Shown: positions 22,595 to 32,525 of the stretch, piece by piece | Layout of the letters: every line of letters begins with the position of its first letter | Numbering within the stretch: the first letter of the stretch is position 1 | Assembly: GCA_024697025.1 (NCBI GenBank) | Contig: JAILGH010000060.1 | Span: forward strand, 1 to 64,000 | Length of the DNA: 64,000 nt | From: Pseudobutyrivibrio sp. | GTDB taxonomy: Bacteria > Bacillota > Clostridia > Lachnospirales > Lachnospiraceae | Direction: 5' to 3' | The notes under the pieces: generated by a model | Seen by the model: only the letters and a program-made list of their open reading frames with translations | What the model was told of the DNA's origin: nothing | The model's database searches: none | Position numbers and translations under genes: made by a program

Positions 22595-25500
22595 ATGAGC
22601 GAATATAATCGAATAGCTCTTGGTGGATGGATTTTCTATGTTGGGGAAGGACATGAAAATCTTGATGAAAATAAATGTGGAAAATGGATGTATTTCTTTA
22701 GTGATGAAGAATTTGCTGATGAAATGTGTCGCAAGGCTGTAAGTGGCAATATATGCTCTGAGGCAAAACATTCTGATGCAAATGATGGTGTTTGTTGTTT
22801 CTATGTAAATAGAGATGACATTCCGGCACATAAAAGAGTTATACAATTCTTTATTGACAATAATCTGATTAGGAAGACAAAGAGCGGAAAGCTGTATAAT
22901 ATTTCCTTTAAATTTGATGACCAAACACGCGCGGGAGAATATGGAGCTGATTTTAACGGGGAAATAAAGCTTGAGCAATTTATAGACCTTCAGACGGGTG
23001 AATGGTTAGAGCATACAAAAAAAGAGAAAGATAATATAAATACGAGGCTAATTGATAATGTTAATAGAACATTATCAGAAGATTTGAAAGAAGAATTAAA
23101 ATCAGGCAATAAGATATCTATAGCAGCAGCTACTTTTTCTATTTATGCTTTTCAGGAATTGAAGAAACAACTTGAAACTTGTGAGATGTTTAGATTTATT
23201 TTTACATCTCCAACTTTTGTAAAGACGAATTCTGTAAAAGAGAAGCGGGAGTTTTATATTCCAAAGCAAGAGCGTGAACGAAATCTTTATGGCTCAGAGT
23301 ATGAGGTAAGGCTTCGTAATGAAATGAATCAGAAAGCTATTGCTAAGGAATGTGCTGATTGGATTCGCAAAAAAGCTGTTTTTAAAACGAATGTTACCCA
23401 TGAGAATATGATGGGGTTTATGAATATTGATGACAAAAGCTATATGCCTATTAATGGGTTTACAACTGTAGATCTTGGCTGTGAGCGAGGTAATAATGCA
23501 TATTACATGGTGCAGAAATTTGAAGCACCAATGAGTCAGGCATATTTACAGCTTTTTGAACAATTATGGAATGATAAGGAAAAACTCCAAGATGTTACAT
23601 ATGAAGTAATTAACAGTATTACTACAGTTTACAATGAAAACTCACCGGAATACTTGTATTTTGTAACCTTATATAACATCTTCAATGAGTTTCTTGAAGA
23701 TATATCAGAAGATGTTTTACCTAATGAGGCTACTGGATTTAAGGATAGTAAAATATGGGGGCTTCTCTATAATTTTCAAAAAGATGCGGCAATGGCAATC
23801 ATAAATAAACTTGAGAAATATAACGGCTGTATTCTTGCAGATTCGGTTGGTTTGGGTAAGACATTTACGGCATTATCTGTAATAAAGTACTACGAAAATA
23901 GGAATAAATCTGTATTGGTGTTATGTCCTAAAAAATTGGCGAACAATTGGAACACATATAAAGACAATTATATAAACAATCCTATTGCAGCAGATAGGAT
24001 GCGTTATGATGTCCTTTTTCACACCGATCTTAATAGGGAATTTGGAACATCAAATGGTATGGATCTCGATAGATTGAATTGGGGTAATTATGATCTTGTT
24101 GTAATCGATGAGTCGCATAATTTTAGGAATGGTGGAAGAATCTCAGCTGAAGATAAAGAAAATCGCTATCTGAAATTGATGAACAAGGTTATAAGAAAAG
24201 GTGTCAAGACAAAAGTTCTTATGTTATCTGCAACGCCGGTAAACAATAGGTTTGTGGATTTACGAAATCAGCTTGCATTAGCCTATGAAGGTGAGAGCGA
24301 ATTACTTGATGAAAAGCTGAACACTAATAAGAATATTGAAGATATTTTCAATCAGGCTCAGAAAGCATTTAACACATGGAGCAAATTTGAACCTGAGCAG
24401 CGAACTACAAACGTGTTATTGAAGATGCTTGATTTTGATTTCTTTGAGCTTCTTGATAGCATCACTATAGCTCGTTCTCGTAAGCATATACAGAAATATT
24501 ACGATACAGCAGAAATCGGAAGCTTCCCTAAGAGAAAGCTACCAGTCTCTAAAAGGCCAGGTCTTACCGATTTGGACGTAGATGTAAATTACAATGTTAT
24601 ATTTGAATCGCTTAATTGTCTTATGCTATGCATTTATACACCAACGAATTATATTTTGCCAAGTCGAGCGGCAAAATATATGGATATGTATGACTCTAAG
24701 CATATAAATGGTGGATTAACGCAAAAAGGTCGTGAAGAAGGTATAAGACGTTTGATGGCAATTAACCTTATGAAGCGTTTAGAAAGCTCGGTCTATTCAT
24801 TTAGATTAACTGTTACTCGTATTAAAGAGCTTATTTCTACAACATTACAAGCAATAGAAAATTATGAGAATGGAAAGGCAAGAATAGAGTTTAAGCTCAC
24901 AGATATTTCTGATATCGATTTTGACGAAGACGATCAGAATGATGATGTATTTACAATTGGTAAAAAAGTAAAAATTGATATTGCGGATATGGACTATGTT
25001 ACATGGAAACGTGAATTAGAAGATGATCGGGAAATACTAATTTCGTTGCTTGACATGATTGCGCCAATTACACCAGCACATGATAGTAAATTGCAGGAGC
25101 TCTTTGGAGTAATTGGCAACAAGATGGATAATCCAATTAATCCAGGAAATCAAAAGATTATCATTTTTACTGCTTTTGCTGATACAGCGGAGTACCTATA
25201 TGAAACAGTAAGTGAATATTGTAAGAGAAAATATGAGTTAGATACTGCGCTTGTTACAGGCTCTATAGATGGGCGAACAACAGTCAAAGGGCTTCGTACA
25301 GATTTAAACACTGTGCTTACATGCTTTTCTCCAATTTCAAAGGGGAAAGATTTGCTTATGCCTAATCAAAAAGCCGAAATTGATGTGCTTATAGCAACGG
25401 ACTGTATTTCCGAAGGTCAGAATCTTCAAGATTGTGATTATCTAATCAATTACGATATTCACTGGAATCCAGTTCGTATAATTCAGCGATTTGGTCGAGT

Positions 25501-26269
25501 AGACAGAATTGGAAGTAAAAACGAATATATCCAGTTGGTTAACTTTTGGCCGGATATAACACTTGATGAGTATATTAACCTTAAGGCGAGAGTTGAGACC
25601 CGAATGAAGATTGTTGATATGACAGCAACAGGTGATGATAATGTCCTAAGTCCCGAGGAAAAGACCGATTTGGAATATCGAAAACAACAGCTTAAGCGAT
25701 TGCAAGAAGAAGTTGTTGATATTGAAGATATGTCGACGGGGATTTCAATCATGGATTTGGGATTAAATGAGTTCAGATTAGATTTACTAGAGTATATAAA
25801 GAAACATCCTGAGTTGGAGAAGGCACCTCATGGCATGAATGCAGTGGCAGAGTCAGCTGAAGATCTGCCACCTGGAGTAATTTTTGTTCTTAGAAATGTA
25901 AAGAACGAAGTGAATATTAATAGCCAGAATAGGTTGCATCCATTTTATATGGTATATATCGCAGAAGATGGAGAAATCATAATTGACCATCTTTCACCTA
26001 AAGACATGCTTGATTCATATAGGTTGTTATGCAGAGGAAAGGAAGAACCGATTCAGAGTCTTTGCTCTTTATTTAATGATGAAACAAATGATGGTAAAAG
26101 TATGTGGAAATACTCTGAACTCTTGGGAGACGCTATTTCTTCAATAATCGAAGTTAAAGATGAAAGTGAAATGGACAGTTTCTTAAGTGGACGAAATATG
26201 AGCTTCATTTCAGAAACAATAAACGGGCTTGATGATTTTGAACTAATTACTTTTCTAGTTATCAAGTAG
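22595..26269 (+). CDS. PLD-like/SNF2-type helicase of the restriction-modification operon
   Basis: A 1224-residue protein. The first ~140 residues form an unassigned domain. Residues ~160-320 look like a degenerate phospholipase-D-like domain (ISIAAATFSIYAFQELKKQL; a later VTHENMMGF where H-K-D would be). The superfamily 2 helicase follows: Walker A DSVGLGKTFTALSVI, DESH box VVIDESHNFRN, motif III LMLSATPVNN, and C-terminal motifs ATDCISEGQNLQDCDYLINY and IIQRFGRVDRIGS. It would be a DNA translocase. It leads an operon with DUF4391, Mod and Res genes, 11 bases before the next gene. Confidence 0.85.
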   Translation: MSEYNRIALGGWIFYVGEGHENLDENKCGKWMYFFSDEEFADEMCRKAVSGNICSEAKHSDANDGVCCFYVNRDDIPAHKRVIQFFIDNNLIRKTKSGKLYNISFKFDDQTRAGEYGADFNGEIKLEQFIDLQTGEWLEHTKKEKDNINTRLIDNVNRTLSEDLKEELKSGNKISIAAATFSIYAFQELKKQLETCEMFRFIFTSPTFVKTNSVKEKREFYIPKQERERNLYGSEYEVRLRNEMNQKAIAKECADWIRKKAVFKTNVTHENMMGFMNIDDKSYMPINGFTTVDLGCERGNNAYYMVQKFEAPMSQAYLQLFEQLWNDKEKLQDVTYEVINSITTVYNENSPEYLYFVTLYNIFNEFLEDISEDVLPNEATGFKDSKIWGLLYNFQKDAAMAIINKLEKYNGCILADSVGLGKTFTALSVIKYYENRNKSVLVLCPKKLANNWNTYKDNYINNPIAADRMRYDVLFHTDLNREFGTSNGMDLDRLNWGNYDLVVIDESHNFRNGGRISAEDKENRYLKLMNKVIRKGVKTKVLMLSATPVNNRFVDLRNQLALAYEGESELLDEKLNTNKNIEDIFNQAQKAFNTWSKFEPEQRTTNVLLKMLDFDFFELLDSITIARSRKHIQKYYDTAEIGSFPKRKLPVSKRPGLTDLDVDVNYNVIFESLNCLMLCIYTPTNYILPSRAAKYMDMYDSKHINGGLTQKGREEGIRRLMAINLMKRLESSVYSFRLTVTRIKELISTTLQAIENYENGKARIEFKLTDISDIDFDEDDQNDDVFTIGKKVKIDIADMDYVTWKRELEDDREILISLLDMIAPITPAHDSKLQELFGVIGNKMDNPINPGNQKIIIFTAFADTAEYLYETVSEYCKRKYELDTALVTGSIDGRTTVKGLRTDLNTVLTCFSPISKGKDLLMPNQKAEIDVLIATDCISEGQNLQDCDYLINYDIHWNPVRIIQRFGRVDRIGSKNEYIQLVNFWPDITLDEYINLKARVETRMKIVDMTATGDDNVLSPEEKTDLEYRKQQLKRLQEEVVDIEDMSTGISIMDLGLNEFRLDLLEYIKKHPELEKAPHGMNAVAESAEDLPPGVIFVLRNVKNEVNINSQNRLHPFYMVYIAEDGEIIIDHLSPKDMLDSYRLLCRGKEEPIQSLCSLFNDETNDGKSMWKYSELLGDAISSIIEVKDESEMDSFLSGRNMSFISETINGLDDFELITFLVIK

Positions 26270-26280
26270 GAGGTGGCAAG

Positions 26281-26886
26281 ATGTTTGGGTTGCCAAGTTC
26301 AACTGAGATTAGAAAACTTGTACATAAGAAATTACTATATCAAAGATTTCCAGATGAATTAAGTGGGGCCAAAAAAGAAAAATTTGATGCGGATATAAGC
26401 AGGATTATTGTTACAAATGAAATTTCGGAAGCATCAGTAAATATCCAGCCTACTGAAAAAATAAAATCGATATTTGTTGTCCAGGTGGAGTTAAAAACTA
26501 AAGACTATAACGACAGAAATATAACGTTGATATCGAAGCTTTTTGGACAAAATTTATTAATGATTCTTCATTTTGAAGAAGAATATCAGTTAGCGATTTA
26601 TGAAACTAGGCTTTTAAAATCTAGGTGGGAAAAGCAATTAGATTTGACCTTAAATGGGCTGGATTTATCTGCTGTCTGGGAAGGCTTTATTACAGTTGTT
26701 TCAGGAATTGCGGCAAGTAAAGAAAATACACTTGATGAGCAGATAGTAATAGAGGCTGAAAAAGAAAAACTGAAAAAATGTATTTCTGATTTGGAAAAAA
26801 AAGCACGTAAGGAAACACAATCAAAGAAAAAATTTGAGTTGTTCCAACGATTAAATGAATATAAGAGGAAATTGGAGGATTTGTAA
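26281..26886 (+). CDS. DUF4391 protein of the restriction-modification operon
   Basis: A 201-residue soluble protein starting with FGLPSSTEIRKLVHKKLLYQ, the pattern I recognise as DUF4391. It has a central beta-rich core (IFVVQVELKTKDYNDRNITL, LLMILHFEEEYQLAIYETRL) and a C-terminal coiled coil (EAEKEKLKKCISDLEKKARK). The family is commonly found beside SNF2-type helicases and type III restriction genes, but its role is unknown; it may be an adaptor. It follows the helicase after a GGAGGTGGC ribosome site and is cotranscribed with the Mod gene, which begins one base after its stop. Confidence 0.75.
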   Translation: MFGLPSSTEIRKLVHKKLLYQRFPDELSGAKKEKFDADISRIIVTNEISEASVNIQPTEKIKSIFVVQVELKTKDYNDRNITLISKLFGQNLLMILHFEEEYQLAIYETRLLKSRWEKQLDLTLNGLDLSAVWEGFITVVSGIAASKENTLDEQIVIEAEKEKLKKCISDLEKKARKETQSKKKFELFQRLNEYKRKLEDL

Positions 26887-26887
26887 G

Positions 26888-28888
26888 ATGAATAAGATGG
26901 ACATAAGAACATTAAATATTGCAGATAGAAATTACGAATTGTTGTTACACTTGTTCCCTAACGCTATTACTGAAACAATTGATGAAGATGGTAAAACTGT
27001 ACGTGCAATAGATTCTGACATTCTCAGACAGGAGATTAGTTGTGCTGTTGTAGAGGGAAAGGATGAAAGATATCAGTTTACATGGCCGGATAAGAATAAA
27101 GCTATTCGGGCGGCTAATACACCAATTAATGCAACACTAAGACCATCAAAAGAAGAGAGTGTCAATTTTGAAACAACAGAGAATTTATATATAGAGGGAG
27201 ATAATCTTGAAGTTTTAAAAATTTTACAAGAGACTTATTTAGAGAAAATAAAATTGATTTATATAGATCCTCCTTATAATACTGGAAATGATTATTTATA
27301 TGATGATGATTTTTCGATTTCAACTAATGAATATTTAGCCCAAAGTGGGCATTATGATGATTTGGGAAATCGTTTATATCCGAATACGGAACGCAATGGA
27401 AGATTTCATACAGATTGGTTAAATATGATTTATCCAAGACTGAAACTGGCACGGAATTTATTAAAAGAAGATGGTGCAATTTTTATAAGTATTGATGAAA
27501 ACGAAGTAGGAAATCTTCAAAAAGTATGTGATGAAATATATGGCGAATCTAATTTTATTTGTCAATTAGTCTGGGCGGCAGGTCGAAAAAATGATTCAAA
27601 ATATATTTCCGTATCGCATGAGTATATACTTTGCTACGTGAAAAATATAAATTATTTGCAAGAAAATAATATTGTATGGCGAGAAAAAAAACAAGGATTA
27701 AATGACATATATACAGAACATGAGTTGTTAAGAAAAAAGTTTGGTCTTGATTATAGGAAAATTAGTGTTGAATTGAAAAAATGGTATAAAAGTCTTCCAG
27801 ATGCCCATCCTTCTAAAGCCCATAGTCATTACTCTCAAGTTGACGAAAAGGGTATTTATTTCGCAGATAACATAAGTTGGCCAGGAGGCGGAGGACCTAA
27901 GTATGATGTGATACATCCTATTACTAAGAAACCGGTTAAAATTCCTTCTAGAGGTTGGTTGACTAATGAGGCTAATATGAAGAAATGGATAGAGGAAGGG
28001 CGCGTGGAATTTGGTGAGGATGAAAATGCAGTGCCTACGCTAAAAGCTTATCTTAAAGATAGAGAATATACAGTTCCTTATAGTGTTTTCTATAAGGATG
28101 GAAGAGCTTCTTCGAAAAGATTAGCGGAAATGATGGGGGAAAAGGTATTTGAAAATCCCAAAGATGAAGAGATTATTGAAAGAATAATAGAGTTTTGTGG
28201 AATGGATGAAGATGATATTATTTTAGACTTTTTCTCCGGTTCTGCGACAACAGCACATGCTACCTTTTTGGCTAATGCTAATGATGCTAAGAATAGAAAA
28301 TTTATTTTAGTACAAATTCCAGATGTGATTAATCCGGAAAAGGAAAAATCAGCAAAGGCAAAAAAGGTGGCCCAAAGTGCCATAAAACTACTTGATTCTA
28401 TCGGGAAACCGCATAATATTTGTGAAATTGGTAAAGAGAGAATACGTAGAGCTGCCGAAAAGTTTAGTAATATAGAAATTGATACTGGATTTAGGGTTTT
28501 AAGATTAGCGTCTTCGAACATGAAGGAAGTCTCTAATAAGCCAACAGAGATTAAACAAAATGCTTTGTTAGAAAATGTTAATAATATTGTAGAAGGTAGA
28601 ACCGCGGAAGATTTGCTTTTTCAAGTTATGTTGAATTCGGGTATTATGCTTTCTAGTAAAATTGAAAAATTAAAGATATTGAATAAAGAAGTTTTTAGTG
28701 TCGCAGATGGGTTTCTAATGGCTTGTTTTGATGAGGATGTTACTGAAGATGTTGTAAAAAGTATTGCACAAAAAAAACCTTATTATGCAGTATTCAGAGA
28801 TTGTTCGATGGCTACTGATAGTGTTAGAACAAATTTCGATCAGATATTTGCAAGTATTAGTCCAGAGACTGAAAGAAGGGTATTATAG
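26888..28888 (+). CDS. Type III restriction-modification DNA methyltransferase (Mod)
   Basis: A 666-residue N6-adenine/N4-cytosine DNA methyltransferase. The catalytic motif IV KLIYIDPPYNTGNDYLYDDD (DPPY) comes first, around residue 130, and the SAM-binding motif I FFSGSATTAHATF comes later, around 450, the beta-class order of type III Mod subunits. Between them lies the target-recognition region, and after motif I the usual FILVQIPDVINPE. It would methylate one adenine per asymmetric site to protect host DNA and give the Res complex its specificity. Start ATG with GGAGG 9 bases upstream, inside the end of the preceding gene. Confidence 0.92.
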   Translation: MNKMDIRTLNIADRNYELLLHLFPNAITETIDEDGKTVRAIDSDILRQEISCAVVEGKDERYQFTWPDKNKAIRAANTPINATLRPSKEESVNFETTENLYIEGDNLEVLKILQETYLEKIKLIYIDPPYNTGNDYLYDDDFSISTNEYLAQSGHYDDLGNRLYPNTERNGRFHTDWLNMIYPRLKLARNLLKEDGAIFISIDENEVGNLQKVCDEIYGESNFICQLVWAAGRKNDSKYISVSHEYILCYVKNINYLQENNIVWREKKQGLNDIYTEHELLRKKFGLDYRKISVELKKWYKSLPDAHPSKAHSHYSQVDEKGIYFADNISWPGGGGPKYDVIHPITKKPVKIPSRGWLTNEANMKKWIEEGRVEFGEDENAVPTLKAYLKDREYTVPYSVFYKDGRASSKRLAEMMGEKVFENPKDEEIIERIIEFCGMDEDDIILDFFSGSATTAHATFLANANDAKNRKFILVQIPDVINPEKEKSAKAKKVAQSAIKLLDSIGKPHNICEIGKERIRRAAEKFSNIEIDTGFRVLRLASSNMKEVSNKPTEIKQNALLENVNNIVEGRTAEDLLFQVMLNSGIMLSSKIEKLKILNKEVFSVADGFLMACFDEDVTEDVVKSIAQKKPYYAVFRDCSMATDSVRTNFDQIFASISPETERRVL

Positions 28889-28890
28889 GT

Positions 28891-31800
28891 ATGAAATTTA
28901 GTTTTAAAATTCAACAATATCAAACAGATGCTGTTCAAAGTGTGATTGATGTTTTTAAGGGGCAACCATATCAGGATAAAGTTAGTTATCGTAGAGATAT
29001 TGGAGATAATAGAGCACTGGAATACTCTCAGATGAGGTTTGCTAATCTAGATAATCTATCATTGGATTTGACAGATGACTTTGATGATTCTGGATTTAGA
29101 AATGAGCACCTATTTATTTCTGCAGATACATTACTTTCTAATATAAGAGAAGTTCAACATCATAATAATGTAATAATATCTGAAAAACTTGTTGGTAATT
29201 TAGGTGCTTGTTCTCTTGATATAGAGATGGAAACGGGTACGGGAAAGACTTATGTATATATAAAAACTATGTATGAGCTTAACAAGGTATATGGTTGGTC
29301 TAAGTTTATAGTTGTTGTTCCATCTATTGCCATTAGAGAAGGTGTAAAGAAATCTTTTGAAGTCACTCAAGATCATTTTATGGAATATTATCATAAAAAA
29401 ATTAGATTTTTTGTTTATGATAGCAAGAATCTTAACCAACTAGATGCTTTTTCTAGTAATTCTGGAATAAATGTAATGATAATTAATATGCAAGCTTTTA
29501 ATCGTTCGTTTAAGGAAGGCGCGAATAATAAAGACTCTTTAATTATTTATTCTCCAAGAGATGAATTTGGAAGTAGACGTCCCGTAGATGTTATCAAAGC
29601 AAATAATCCAATAATTATTTTAGATGAGCCACAAAAGATGGGAGGTAAAGCAACACAGGATGCTTTGCAATTTTTTAATCCTTTATTTTGTTTAAATTAT
29701 TCAGCAACCCATGAAAAGCATCATAACCTTGTGTATGCATTGGATGCTGTGGATGCATATAATCAGAGACTTGTTAAGAAGATTGAAGTTAAGGGGTTCC
29801 AAGTAAAGAATCTTCGTGGAACCAGTCATTATCTGTATCTTGAAGATATAATTATTTCACCTAAAAAACCGCCAAGAGCTAGGTTAGAGTATGAAAAAAA
29901 CTATAAAACAAAAGGTATAAATCATGAATCTCGTATTTTTGATGTGGATGATAATCTTTATGAGATTTCAAATAAAATGGAGCAGTACAAAGGTTATCGT
30001 ATAAGCGAAATAAATCCTGTATCTGGAACTGTGGCCTTTACTAATGGTGAAATTATAACAATTGGAGAAGCTGTAGGGGATATTTCAGAGAAGGATATGC
30101 GTCGTATTCAAATAAGGGAGACTATAAAATCTCATCTTGAGAAGGAAGAACAGCTTTTTAATCAGGGCATAAAGACACTTTCTCTATTTTTCATTGATAA
30201 GGTTGAAAACTATCGGCAATACGATGATGATGGTAAAGAACTATTAGGTGAATATGGAAAAATATTTGAGCAAGAGTATAACGATGTTGTAAATGATTAT
30301 ATTACTGTTTTTGATACTCCATATCAGAAATATCTTAAGTCTATAGATGCACATGATACGCATAAGGGATATTTCAGTATAGACAAAAAAGGTCATGTTA
30401 TTAATAGTAAAGGTAAAAGAGGTAGCGATATTTCTGAGGATACATTTGCATATGATCTTATTTTAAAGAATAAGGAACGTTTGCTTAGCTTTAATGAGCC
30501 AACAAGATTTATTTTTTCTCATTCTGCACTTAGAGAGGGATGGGATAATCCAAATATTTTTCAAATTTGTACGCTTAAGCACAGCGATAGTATTATTGGT
30601 AAAAGACAAGAAGTTGGACGAGGGCTAAGACTTTGCGTCAATCAAGCTGGATGTAGAGTTGATGAACAAAGCGTAGGTGCATCGTTGGTTCACAAGATTA
30701 ATAGGCTTACAGTTATAGCGAGTGAAAGCTATAAAGACTTTGTTACTGACTTGCAAAAAGAGATAGAAAAGGATTTATATGAGAGACCACGTGGCGCTTC
30801 AATTAAATATTTCTTGGGAAAGACCATTACATTAGAAGATGGCAATAGAGAAAAGATAAATGAACAGACTGCATCGCAAATATACCAGTATCTTGTAAAG
30901 AATGATTATGTTACTGATGATGGAAAAGATAAGATAACAGATGCTTTTAGACAAGATTTAGAAAAGAATGAAATAAAACCATTGCCAGAGGCTTTAGAGA
31001 AGTATGCTGATGGTATTATAAGATTAATTCAAGGTGTTTATGATGAGAAAGTCTTCGATGAGATGATAGAAGACGCAAGCGAGACAAAAACACCAAGGAA
31101 TGATTTAAATGATAACTTTTATAAAAAAGAATTCCAAACATTATGGAACTATATTAATCATAAATATGCATATTATGTAGATTTTGATAGCGAAGAATTG
31201 ATAAAAAAAGCTGTTGATTCAATTAATAGTGAGTTATATGTCACAATGTTGCAGTATACTACGTTTTTATCAGAGCAGAAAGAAGAGGTTAACGTTGATG
31301 ATGTAAAAAAGGGGGATTACTTTAAAACATCTATAACAGATACGAAAGATCTAAAATACTTTGAGAACAGCCAAATTAAATATGATTTGATTGACAAGAT
31401 TGCTAGTGCTACTGTATTAACAAGAAAAACTGTGGCAACAATTTTGGCGAATATTAGACCAGAAAAATTTGATTTGTATAAACAGAATCCGGAAGAATTT
31501 ATATCAAAGGTTTCTAGAATTATTGCAGAGCAAAAGTCCACTATGATTATTGATCATATATCATATGATAAGCTTGAAGGAACATATAATAGTGATATTT
31601 TTACCCTTGAAAATCATACGAATATTACAAAATCTTTTAGGTCTAAAAAAAATATTCAACCATATGTATTTACAGATGGAATAGCGGAGAATTCAGTAGA
31701 GCGTACTTTTGCAGAAGCCCTTGATAGTGCTGCTGAGGTATGTGTATATGCGAAGTTGCCAAGAGGTTTTTCGATTCCTACACCTGTAGGAAACTATACT

Positions 31801-32037
31801 CCAGATTGGGCGATTGTTTTTAATGAAGGTACAGTAAAACACATTTATTTTATTGCAGAAACAAAGGGGACGATGGAAAGTATGCAACTTCGTCCGGTTG
31901 AGAAAGCTAAAATAATTTGTGCGCGAAAGTTGTTTAATGAAATATCTACAGATAATGTAGTTTATCATGATGTTGATAGCTACCAAAGCCTACTTAACAT
32001 TATGCCTTCAATTGAAAAGAAAGCAGCTAAAAATTAA
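28891..32037 (+). CDS. Type III restriction endonuclease subunit (Res)
   Basis: A 1048-residue motor-nuclease. N-terminal SF2 helicase motifs: Walker A EMETGTGKTYVYIKTMYEL, Walker B IIILDEPQKMGG, motif III NYSATHEK and later SHSALREGWDNPNIFQIC and RQEVGRGLRLCVN (motif VI). The C-terminal PD-(D/E)XK nuclease is visible as YTPDWAIVFNEG and YFIAETKGTMES. It begins 2 bases after the Mod stop, so the two are made together; Res cuts foreign DNA lacking methylation in complex with Mod. No frameshift or stop interrupts it, so the system appears intact. Confidence 0.93.
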   Translation: MKFSFKIQQYQTDAVQSVIDVFKGQPYQDKVSYRRDIGDNRALEYSQMRFANLDNLSLDLTDDFDDSGFRNEHLFISADTLLSNIREVQHHNNVIISEKLVGNLGACSLDIEMETGTGKTYVYIKTMYELNKVYGWSKFIVVVPSIAIREGVKKSFEVTQDHFMEYYHKKIRFFVYDSKNLNQLDAFSSNSGINVMIINMQAFNRSFKEGANNKDSLIIYSPRDEFGSRRPVDVIKANNPIIILDEPQKMGGKATQDALQFFNPLFCLNYSATHEKHHNLVYALDAVDAYNQRLVKKIEVKGFQVKNLRGTSHYLYLEDIIISPKKPPRARLEYEKNYKTKGINHESRIFDVDDNLYEISNKMEQYKGYRISEINPVSGTVAFTNGEIITIGEAVGDISEKDMRRIQIRETIKSHLEKEEQLFNQGIKTLSLFFIDKVENYRQYDDDGKELLGEYGKIFEQEYNDVVNDYITVFDTPYQKYLKSIDAHDTHKGYFSIDKKGHVINSKGKRGSDISEDTFAYDLILKNKERLLSFNEPTRFIFSHSALREGWDNPNIFQICTLKHSDSIIGKRQEVGRGLRLCVNQAGCRVDEQSVGASLVHKINRLTVIASESYKDFVTDLQKEIEKDLYERPRGASIKYFLGKTITLEDGNREKINEQTASQIYQYLVKNDYVTDDGKDKITDAFRQDLEKNEIKPLPEALEKYADGIIRLIQGVYDEKVFDEMIEDASETKTPRNDLNDNFYKKEFQTLWNYINHKYAYYVDFDSEELIKKAVDSINSELYVTMLQYTTFLSEQKEEVNVDDVKKGDYFKTSITDTKDLKYFENSQIKYDLIDKIASATVLTRKTVATILANIRPEKFDLYKQNPEEFISKVSRIIAEQKSTMIIDHISYDKLEGTYNSDIFTLENHTNITKSFRSKKNIQPYVFTDGIAENSVERTFAEALDSAAEVCVYAKLPRGFSIPTPVGNYTPDWAIVFNEGTVKHIYFIAETKGTMESMQLRPVEKAKIICARKLFNEISTDNVVYHDVDSYQSLLNIMPSIEKKAAKN

Positions 32038-32173
32038 AAGGAAGCTATATGTATGGTGAATAAATAGAAATTATCCTTGTAACTGATAGTGTGATTACCG
32101 TCGAACTATCTAATTGAAAAGGAAAAGCTATAAGTATTAATAGCTGTTGTTGAGATATTTTAATTTAAATAAA

Positions 32174-32206
32174 AGCTTCAGAACATACTCTGAAGTTTTT
32201 ATTTTT
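32174..32206 (+). terminator. Terminator of the restriction-modification operon
   Basis: CTTCAGA pairs with TCTGAAG across a 6-base loop and is followed by TTTTTATTTTT. It stands 140 bases after the Res stop. Confidence 0.8.
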
Positions 32207-32232
32207 GACTAAATTAATTATTGACACAAAAT

Positions 32233-32524
32233 AAAACTACATGTTGGTGATGCACAATTAAAAAATGTTTTTACTGTTTGTGGCATTGTTTCGGCTGGAA
32301 ATAGAGTGCCTAAATCATCTAGAAAGTATAAGATTGGCCCGTTGATGGCGGAGATAATTATCGCATTAATCTTGGGTGGCGTATTTACGGCAATTTTATG
32401 TTTAGATAAGTTATATGCGTATTGCATGATAAGAGAGTACTCTTTTTTGCGCACCAATAAAACACATTTTTTTTGTAGTATAAGCTTAAGTATGGTGATA
32501 AATATTTTTAAGGTGAGGAAGTAG
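32233..32524 (+). other. Possible gene remnant encoding a membrane-type segment
   Basis: A frame open from a TGA near 32222 down to 32524 reads HVGDAQLKNVFTVCGIVSAG and later MAEIIIALILGGVFTAILCL, a plausible membrane helix. It lacks a proper start and ribosome site (only a GTG at 32306). It may be the tail of a decayed gene rather than an active one. Nothing else is evident in 32207-32525. Confidence 0.2.
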
Positions 32525-32525
32525 T

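Noticed and set aside
22595-32037. DISARM, BREX or type I restriction assignment
   Set aside because: No DUF1998 (DrmB), PglX/PglZ/BrxC-like or HsdS-like protein is present; the Mod and Res motifs are those of a type III system.
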